Positions 30,590 to 36,306 of a DNA stretch of 36,306 nt are shown here, piece by piece (within the stretch, counting starts at the first letter, position 1; the number at the start of each line of letters is the position of its first letter). The translations under genes and the position numbers were made by a program. Source of the DNA: Sphingomonas sp. UBA4766 (GTDB lineage Bacteria; Pseudomonadota; Alphaproteobacteria; Sphingomonadales; Sphingomonadaceae); NCBI GenBank assembly GCA_002403415.1, contig DHHS01000205.1, positions 21,580-57,885 of the forward strand, given 5' to 3'. The notes beneath the pieces are model-generated. The model was not told where the DNA came from, did not search any database, and saw nothing but the letters and a program-made list of their open reading frames with translations.

Positions 30590-31169
30590 GCGCGACCATC
30601 GGCGCAAACCGGGCGACTTGCTGACCCACCAATGCGAGCTGATCGGACACGGCTGGGTCGCTCGCGCCGCCCTCGTTATCAAATGTTGTAATCTGGGTGT
30701 TGATGGCCGCGGCGAAAGGAGTTGGCCAACCGCGCAGCGCGTGGACGATCGAACGCAGTGCCGCGATCGTGCTGCCGGTCGCCTGCCAACCATAAGCCGT
30801 CGCGATCAACCCAACCGGCATATCGGCGAGATAGGGGCGGGCATCGCGCGCCGTTTCCTCCAGCAGGTCGAGCGCGTTCTTCACCAGCCCCGAAATGCTG
30901 CCATGGTAACCAGGACTGGCGATGATGAGCGCCGATGCCTGCCGCACGGTGGCGATGAATTCACGCTCAGCAGCGGTCCGCTCGGCTGCCTTGGGGTTGT
31001 AAAGCGGCAATTGCGCCAGCGCCTCGCCTCCAAACAGCCGGGTTGCAAACCCCGCCTGCCCCGCGCTGTCGAGCGCGATCATCAGCGCGCGCTCGGTCGA
31101 TGCGACACCGCCAATCGTGCCGCCAATACCGACGACGAGCGGACGGGGGGAAATACTCGTCTCAAGCAC
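30582..31169 (-). CDS. NAD(P)H-dependent FMN reductase, SsuE/MsuE type
   Basis: Such reductases supply reduced FMN to flavin-dependent monooxygenases. The 195-residue protein has the flavodoxin-like fold of the SsuE family: VVGIGGTIGGVASTERALMIAL (phosphate-binding loop), LIIASPGYHGSISGLVKNALDLL and PVGLIATAYGWQATGSTIAALRSIVHALRGWPTPF. It lies 65 bases downstream of the SsuD-type monooxygenase, its natural partner. Its stop overlaps the sulfite dehydrogenase start. Confidence 0.9.
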   Translation of the reverse strand: MLETSISPRPLVVGIGGTIGGVASTERALMIALDSAGQAGFATRLFGGEALAQLPLYNPKAAERTAAEREFIATVRQASALIIASPGYHGSISGLVKNALDLLEETARDARPYLADMPVGLIATAYGWQATGSTIAALRSIVHALRGWPTPFAAAINTQITTFDNEGGASDPAVSDQLALVGQQVARFAPMVAHG

Positions 31170-31234
31170 AATCGAACTCCAGTCGCAGCGCCACCCCGCG
31201 ATACGCGCAGGCTATGCGCTGGACAAGCATAGGA

Positions 31235-32311
31235 TTACAGCAGCGCGTGGTCGATATACGGCAACACATGCCGCGCCACCCGGTCCGCCTCGGCAGCGTG
31301 CGGATAGCCCGACAGGATAAACGCCTCGATCCCCATGCTGCGGTAATCGTTGAGCTTGGCCAGCACCTGATCGGGGTCGCCGACAATCGCCGCGCCACAG
31401 CCCGAGCGCGCCCGACCAATGCCGGTCCACAAATGCGGCTCGGCAAAGCCTTCATCATCGGCGTTGTCGCGAAGGGCTGCTTGCGCGGCGACTCCCGCCG
31501 ATTGCGAATCAAGTGATTTCGCCCGGATCGCTGCCCCTTGCGCGTCATCAAGCTTTGACAAGAGCCGCGCCGCATAGGCACGTGCCTCGCTCTCGGTTTC
31601 GCGCACGATCATATGCGCGCGATAACCGAATTTGAGCGTGCGGCCATATCGGGCGGCGCGGGCGCGCATATCGGCAATAATCTCCGCTACCACTTCGCGC
31701 TTGTCGGGCCACATCAGATAGACGTCGCACCCCTTGGCCGCGGCCTCGCGCGCATCCTCGCTCAGCCCCCCGAAATAGAGCTGCGGCGCCTTGCCCGACA
31801 GCGTGCCAATGCGCGGCGGGTCGATCTTCAACTTCCAGATTTCGCCATCATGGTCGAGCGGCTCGCCATTCAGCAGCGTTTTCAAAATATGCATCGCCTC
31901 TGTCGTGCGGGCATAGCGTGGTGCCGATGCCATCACCTCACCCGGCAAATCGGATGAGATGATGTTCACTTTCAATCGCCCGCCCAGCATCCGGTCAATC
32001 GTTGCAATCTGACGCGCGAGTTGCGGCGGCCAGCTTTCGCCGACCCGCACCGCCATCAACAGCGCAAGCCGCGACAGCAGCGGCGCGATACCCGCCGCAA
32101 AAGCGGTCGTGTCAATGCCGAGGGCATAGCCCGAGGGGAGCAGAATATTGTCAAACCCGCCGGTCTGCGCCTGCATCACGATGTCGCGGCAATGCTCCCA
32201 GCTTGAGCGCAGCATCGGGTCGCTCTGGCCCAAAAACTCGTAATCATCGTCACACAGCGCCGAAAACCAGCTAATTTCGCAGGGCGGCAGCGGGATGGGC
32301 AGGTCGCTCAT
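31235..32311 (-). CDS. FMNH2-dependent organosulfonate monooxygenase, SsuD-like
   Basis: SsuD-family enzymes cleave C-S bonds of sulfonates with FMNH2 and oxygen, giving an aldehyde and sulfite. The 358-residue protein aligns with SsuD along its whole length, with QLYFGGLS, CDVYLMW, FGYRAHMIVRETE, LLSKLDD, LWTGIGRARSGCGAAIVGD and FILSGYPH. Arg/His of the RxH motif and the SGYPH histidine, important in the SsuD active site, are kept. The residue aligned with SsuD Cys54 is not cysteine (SGYALG). Related proteins include sulfoquinovose monooxygenases of Agrobacterium and Novosphingobium. The stop of the aldo/keto reductase overlaps this start by four bases. The substrate is inferred from context, not proven. 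Confidence 0.88.
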   Translation of the reverse strand: MSDLPIPLPPCEISWFSALCDDDYEFLGQSDPMLRSSWEHCRDIVMQAQTGGFDNILLPSGYALGIDTTAFAAGIAPLLSRLALLMAVRVGESWPPQLARQIATIDRMLGGRLKVNIISSDLPGEVMASAPRYARTTEAMHILKTLLNGEPLDHDGEIWKLKIDPPRIGTLSGKAPQLYFGGLSEDAREAAAKGCDVYLMWPDKREVVAEIIADMRARAARYGRTLKFGYRAHMIVRETESEARAYAARLLSKLDDAQGAAIRAKSLDSQSAGVAAQAALRDNADDEGFAEPHLWTGIGRARSGCGAAIVGDPDQVLAKLNDYRSMGIEAFILSGYPHAAEADRVARHVLPYIDHALL

Positions 32312-33225
32312 GGCAGCTTCACTCCCCGCGCGGCGACGAGCACGTCATACCAGAGCTGGCGCGTCCAGTGACATTTGAACGCATCGGGAATTTCGGCGAT
32401 CCGCGCGACATTCTGGGTGCCGACGATCGGAATGGCCTGCGCAGGGTGCGCCATGATCCAGCTATAGGCGGCTGCCGCCCGCGATACCCCGGCTGCGTTT
32501 GCGACCCTGTCAAGCGTGGCACACACCGCGACCGCGCGCGCATCCTGCGGATCGCCAATCCGCCCACCGCCCAGCGGCGACCAAGCGAGCACCGCCATGT
32601 CCGCTGCCATTGCCAGGTCGAACAACCCGCCCTCAATCGGCTCGATGACGAGCGGCGACACTTCCGGCTGAGTCGACGCCAGCGGGATCGTCAGGAACGT
32701 TGCCAGCGCCCGATGCTGCTCGATCGTGTGGTTCGACACGCCAATCGCGCGCACCTTGCCGCTTGCGACCATGTCCTCCAGCGTGCGCGCAACCTCTTGC
32801 GGGTGCGCCAGAATGTCGGGGCGGTGGATCTGGTATAGGTCGACCTGCTCAGTCTTCAGCCGCCGCAACGACGCCTCAAGCGCCGCCATCAGATAGTCAC
32901 GGCCCGAATCATAGGGCACCGGCGGCGTGATCCCGCCCTTCGTCGCGAGCACCATGCGCGCACGCAGGCCCGGTGCCGCGTCAAACACTTGCCCAAGCAA
33001 TGACTCGGCGTCGCCAAAGCCGCCTGCGCCGTCAAAGCCGTAAATGTCAGCGGTATCGAACAGAGTTACGCCCGCCTCAAACGCCGCCTCGATGAGGCGG
33101 CGCCCCTCCGCGACAGAGGCGTGGCCGAAACGCCACATCCCCCAAGCAATCGGGCTGACCAGGATTCCGCTCTTGCCGAGCGGGCGGGAATCGGGTGTAA
33201 CAGTTAAATAGGACATCGTTGTCAT
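32308..33225 (-). CDS. Aldo/keto reductase, possible reductase of the monooxygenase product
   Basis: The 305-residue NAD(P)H-dependent reductase has all four catalytic AKR residues: Asp and Tyr in FDTADIYGFDG, Lys in ATKGGITPP and His in YQIHRPDIL. SNHTIEQH and PIVGTQNVARIAEI belong to the cofactor site. The ATG at 33225 or 33216 may be the start; both are close to or overlap the Gfo/Idh/MocA start on the other strand. It is the first gene of the five-gene minus-strand operon. In the Agrobacterium sulfoquinovose pathway an AKR (SmoB) reduces 6-dehydroglucose to glucose; the same job would fit here. Confidence 0.88.
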   Translation of the reverse strand: MTTMSYLTVTPDSRPLGKSGILVSPIAWGMWRFGHASVAEGRRLIEAAFEAGVTLFDTADIYGFDGAGGFGDAESLLGQVFDAAPGLRARMVLATKGGITPPVPYDSGRDYLMAALEASLRRLKTEQVDLYQIHRPDILAHPQEVARTLEDMVASGKVRAIGVSNHTIEQHRALATFLTIPLASTQPEVSPLVIEPIEGGLFDLAMAADMAVLAWSPLGGGRIGDPQDARAVAVCATLDRVANAAGVSRAAAAYSWIMAHPAQAIPIVGTQNVARIAEIPDAFKCHWTRQLWYDVLVAARGVKLP

Positions 33226-34331
33226 ACATAGAGGCAGAGACGTTGGGAGAGCAAGTAAGATATGGGCTGGTCGGCACCGGCATGATGGGTGTCGAACATA
33301 TCAACAATCTTGCGATCACGCCGGGCGCTGTCGTGACGGCGATTGCGGATCCGGTTTCGACCTCGCTCGGTTGGGCGCAGACAGCGCTTGGGGAGCGCGC
33401 GGACGGCGTGGCGGTGTTTGACAGCGCGGCGGCGCTTGCCGCCTCGGGACGCTGCGACGCGGTGATTGTTGCAAGCCCGAACCATACGCATCGCGAGACA
33501 CTGGTCCCGCTGTTCGATGCGGGCCTTCACATTCTGTGCGAAAAGCCGTTGGCAACAACGATTGCCGATGCGCAGTGGATCGTTGAGCGCGCGGCGCAGT
33601 CGCCGAGCGTGTTTTGGACAGCGATGGAGTATCGCTTCATGCCGCCCGCCGCCGAGTTTATCGCGGAAGTGCATGGCGGCACGGTGGGCGCGCTCAAAAT
33701 GCTGTCGATCCGCGAACACCGCTTTCCGTTTCTGGTGAAAGTGGGCAACTGGAACCGCTTTGCCGCGAATACCGGGGGGACAATGGTGGAAAAGTGCTGC
33801 CATTTTTTCGACCTGATGCGGCTGATTATCCGCAGCGAGCCGGTGCGGGTTTATTGTTCGGGCGCAATGGATGTGAACCATCTTGACGAGGATTATGGCG
33901 GTCGCCGCCCCGACATTATCGACAACAGCTATACTACCGTCGATTTTGCCAATGGCGTGCGCGCGATGCTCGACCTGTCAATGTTTGCCGAAGGGGCTGA
34001 AAATCAGGAGGAGATCACCGCCGTTGGCGACGCCGCGCGGCTCGACGTGTTCATTCCAGAAGGGGCGATCGTGCGGTCGCCCCGCGTCGGCTTTGGCAAT
34101 CCGAAACAGGCCAGCCGCCGCATAGTGGAGGGGGACGCCGCCGCGCTTGCCGCCGGCAGCCATCACGGATCAACCTTTTATGAACACCAGCGCTTCATCG
34201 CGGCGGTGCGCGGCGAGGGAGTAGTCGAAGTCACCGCGCAGGATGGGCTGATGGCGGTCGCCATCGGAGTCGCTGCCGAGCTGAGCGCGCGAGAACGCCG
34301 TGTGGTCACCATGGCCGAGCTTGGCGTGTAA
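33219..34331 (+). CDS. Gfo/Idh/MocA-family NAD(P)-dependent protein
   Basis: The family covers sugar dehydrogenases and some NAD-dependent glycosidases. The 370-residue protein has the Rossmann motif YGLVGTGMMGVEHINNL, the conserved HILCEKPLATT with the EKP triad, and a C-terminal domain with GTMVEKCCHFFDLMRLI (His-Asp of the second half). No ATG is available at the right place; a TTG at 33219 or 33243 (with GAGGCAGAGA upstream) must be used. It diverges from the sulfonate operon with almost no spacer. Besides a dehydrogenase, it might be an NAD-dependent sulfoquinovosidase, since such enzymes belong to this fold family; this is inference. Confidence 0.85.
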   Translation: MSYIEAETLGEQVRYGLVGTGMMGVEHINNLAITPGAVVTAIADPVSTSLGWAQTALGERADGVAVFDSAAALAASGRCDAVIVASPNHTHRETLVPLFDAGLHILCEKPLATTIADAQWIVERAAQSPSVFWTAMEYRFMPPAAEFIAEVHGGTVGALKMLSIREHRFPFLVKVGNWNRFAANTGGTMVEKCCHFFDLMRLIIRSEPVRVYCSGAMDVNHLDEDYGGRRPDIIDNSYTTVDFANGVRAMLDLSMFAEGAENQEEITAVGDAARLDVFIPEGAIVRSPRVGFGNPKQASRRIVEGDAAALAAGSHHGSTFYEHQRFIAAVRGEGVVEVTAQDGLMAVAIGVAAELSARERRVVTMAELGV

Positions 34332-34344
34332 CCTATAGGAATTG

Positions 34345-34371
34345 TTGACGGGGTCAAAACCAAACTAAGCT
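34345..34371 (+). promoter_or_regulatory. Possible promoter of the TonB-dependent receptor gene
   Basis: TTGACG (34345-34350) resembles a -35 element, followed after 15 bases by TAAGCT, a weak -10. The start codon lies 50 bases on. The 89-base gap between the oxidoreductase stop and the receptor ATG suits a promoter, but the -10 is poor. Confidence 0.3.
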
Positions 34372-34420
34372 GCACCCGGCATGACGCAGCGTTAAGGACG
34401 ATAAAGTGGGAGGGACTGAA

Positions 34421-36306
34421 ATGATGAAATCCGCATTGATGACGAGCGCAGCCGCGTTCGCGATACTCGCCGCAACGCCGGTCGCCGCGCAACAGGCACC
34501 GGCAAAACCAAACCCGGCCGATACTGGCGTTGACCCCAATGCCGCCCCCGAAGTGATCGTTACCGCGCAAAAACGCAGCGAACGGTTGCAGGATGTACCG
34601 GTCGCCGTGACCGTGGTGGGCGGCGACGCGCTCGGCGCGCTCAGCAAGGCCAATCTCGAAGCCGCACAATATTTGGTGCCGTCGTTCACCGTGCTGAAAT
34701 CGGGCACGACGCTTAATCAGTCGCTGTTCCTGCGCGGCGTCGGCACCGCCACTTTCTCGATCGCCGGCGAGCCGTCGGTGTCGACCGTCGTGGACGGAGT
34801 CGTCTATAGCCGGTCGGGTGAGGCGTTCAGCGAATTGGTCGACATCGACCAGCTCGAAGTCTTGCGCGGGCCGCAGGGCACACTGTTCGGGAAAAACGCG
34901 TCCGCCGGTGTGATCTCGATCACGTCAAAACGGCCGACCAGCACCTTTGGTGGCTATCTCGAAGCATCCTATTTCACCGACAGCGAGTATCGCGCGCGCG
35001 CCGCGATCAACGTGCCGCTGAGCGAGGATATTCTGACCCGTCTGACCGGTTTTTATTCAACCTATGACGGCAATATCCGCAATGTAACCACCAATTCGCT
35101 CGTCAATGGCTGGGAACATTATGGCGCGCGGTTCCAGGTCGAGGCGCGGCCGACATCGGACGTAACGCTGACCTTCATTGCCGATTATTATCAGAATGAT
35201 GATGATTGCTGCGCCGAAATTATCGCCACGCCCCCAATCAATGGCGCAACCGGCCTGCCGACGACCAACTTGTCGACCGCCGCGCTGCCAACGCCGCGCG
35301 GTGCCGATACACGGCAAATCGCCCAGAATCTGGTCACCGCCACCCAAGAGCGCGGCTTTGGCTTTTCGCTGACCGCCGATGTAGCGCTCGGGCTGCACAC
35401 ACTGACGTCGATCACGTCGTATCGCGACTGGCGCAACACCGAAATCCGCGATGGCGACTGGTTGCCGCAATCGTTCATCGGCTTTAACCAGCTTCACGAT
35501 TTCGGGCCGCAAACCGGCAATACGTTTACTCAGGAATTTCGCTTAGCCTCACCTGCCAAGCAGTTGATCACATACGTGGTCGGCGCCTTTTATTCGCAGG
35601 CGATTTCGGAGCGGACCTTCAGCCGCTTTGTCGAACGGTGCAATTCGGCCGTCACCCCGGCGCCGACCGTGCTGACCCCTTGCACTAGCCCGCTGGCCGC
35701 GCCACGAACTTTCCCGGTTGGCACCGCTGTCTTTGGGTCGACCTTCAAGAACTTTGCCCTGTTCGGTCAAGGTACGGTCAACGTAGCTGACTGGTTCCGG
35801 CTGATCGGCGGCGTGCGTTACACGCATGACGATCTCAGCGTGTCGCACCGGCGCGTGTCCGCCAACCTCGACACAGTAAACGGTGTGCCGGTGGGAACCG
35901 CAGGGATCGCCCCCAATTTCGACCAGGGCGTATTCGATTCGCCCGGCATCAACGGCGTGGTTACCGCCAGCAACGGCATTCCGTTCCGCGCGGCCACCGC
36001 CAGCGACAATGTGTCGGGCAAGGTTGGGGTTCAGGCTGATCTGTCAAAAAACAGCACCGCCTATTTCACCTATTCGCGCGGCTATAAAGGGCCGGCGTTC
36101 AACGTGTTTTTCAACCTGTCGAAAAACGGCACCAACGTGATCGCGCCGGAAACGTCGAATGCGTACGAAATCGGACTTAAGAACTCGCTGTTCAATGGGC
36201 GGCTGGTGTTCAACATTGCTGCGTTCCTCGCGCAATATGACAATTTCCAGGCCAATAATCCGGATCTGATCGCGGGCGTTGTCGTTATACCAACGTGCAT
36301 TGATCA
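34421..36306 (+). CDS. TonB-dependent outer-membrane receptor, C-terminus outside the window
   Basis: These receptors take up scarce substrates across the outer membrane using TonB energy. The frame is open to the end of the window (628 residues seen; this class is usually 700-850). A signal peptide (MMKSALMTSAAAFAILAATPVAA) is followed by the sphingomonad-type TonB box region EVIVTAQKRSERLQDVPVAVT (about residues 44-64), the plug domain with SLFLRGVGTATFS and IDQLEVLRGPQGTLFGKNASAGVISI, and the beta-barrel (for example YLEASYFTDSEYRARAAINVPLSE, LTFIADYYQNDDDCCAEI). GGGAGGGAC precedes the ATG pair at 34421/34424. Next to the sulfonate genes it is likely the uptake port for that substrate or its glycoside. 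Confidence 0.93.
   Translation, partial: MMKSALMTSAAAFAILAATPVAAQQAPAKPNPADTGVDPNAAPEVIVTAQKRSERLQDVPVAVTVVGGDALGALSKANLEAAQYLVPSFTVLKSGTTLNQSLFLRGVGTATFSIAGEPSVSTVVDGVVYSRSGEAFSELVDIDQLEVLRGPQGTLFGKNASAGVISITSKRPTSTFGGYLEASYFTDSEYRARAAINVPLSEDILTRLTGFYSTYDGNIRNVTTNSLVNGWEHYGARFQVEARPTSDVTLTFIADYYQNDDDCCAEIIATPPINGATGLPTTNLSTAALPTPRGADTRQIAQNLVTATQERGFGFSLTADVALGLHTLTSITSYRDWRNTEIRDGDWLPQSFIGFNQLHDFGPQTGNTFTQEFRLASPAKQLITYVVGAFYSQAISERTFSRFVERCNSAVTPAPTVLTPCTSPLAAPRTFPVGTAVFGSTFKNFALFGQGTVNVADWFRLIGGVRYTHDDLSVSHRRVSANLDTVNGVPVGTAGIAPNFDQGVFDSPGINGVVTASNGIPFRAATASDNVSGKVGVQADLSKNSTAYFTYSRGYKGPAFNVFFNLSKNGTNVIAPETSNAYEIGLKNSLFNGRLVFNIAAFLAQYDNFQANNPDLIAGVVVIPTCID

Overview
The window looks like chromosomal DNA of a flagellated, GC-rich alphaproteobacterium of the sphingomonad group (Sphingomonas, Sphingopyxis or Novosphingobium-like). 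The evidence is the gene content: a compact flg operon, Tat-exported periplasmic enzymes and a TonB-dependent receptor with a sphingomonad-type N-terminus. The genus cannot be fixed from the sequence alone.

Positions 1-12965 hold flagellar genes. On the minus strand lie an atypical motA/motB-like stator pair, flgA, and the start of what is probably flgM. On the plus strand flgB, C, D, E, F, G, H, I, J, K and L run in one tightly packed operon, followed by a second, canonical motA-motB pair. The 230 bp between the two divergent units holds a near-perfect sigma-54 promoter on each strand, with a tandem palindrome exactly midway between them. A palindrome of the same sequence recurs at the motB-like/flgA junction. 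Flagellin and the flagellar regulators are outside the window.

Positions about 13026-24063 form an accessory sulfatase island. It holds a propeller-like protein of unknown role, a TetR regulator, a Tat-exported arylsulfatase coupled to an SCP2 protein, a GST, a formylglycine-generating enzyme with its two catalytic cysteines, two small membrane proteins, a DUF2855 protein, another small membrane protein and a second membrane-anchored sulfatase. Both divergent promoter regions carry the same 23-bp inverted repeat (TATYGGCR-N7-TGCCAWTW). This suggests one regulon for desulfating a hydrophobic or aromatic sulfate ester.

Positions 24078-29039 are mostly housekeeping: purK, purE, gpmA, an M14 cytosolic-type carboxypeptidase, a DUF4136-like lipoprotein, the 41-residue ribosomal protein L36 and a HAD phosphatase.

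Positions 29049-36306 form a second sulfur locus. A minus-strand operon encodes an aldo/keto reductase, an SsuD-type FMNH2 monooxygenase, an FMN reductase, a Tat-exported sulfite dehydrogenase and its lipoprotein cytochrome c. On the plus strand are a Gfo/Idh/MocA protein and a TonB receptor cut by the window end. Together they form a plausible pathway: outer-membrane uptake, release of a sulfonated sugar, oxidative C-S cleavage, reduction of the aldehyde, and oxidation of the released sulfite. This resembles oxidative sulfoquinovose catabolism but with TonB uptake and built-in sulfite oxidation. The substrate is inferred.

No rRNA, tRNA, insertion sequence or CRISPR array was seen. No stretch longer than about 300 bases lacks a gene.
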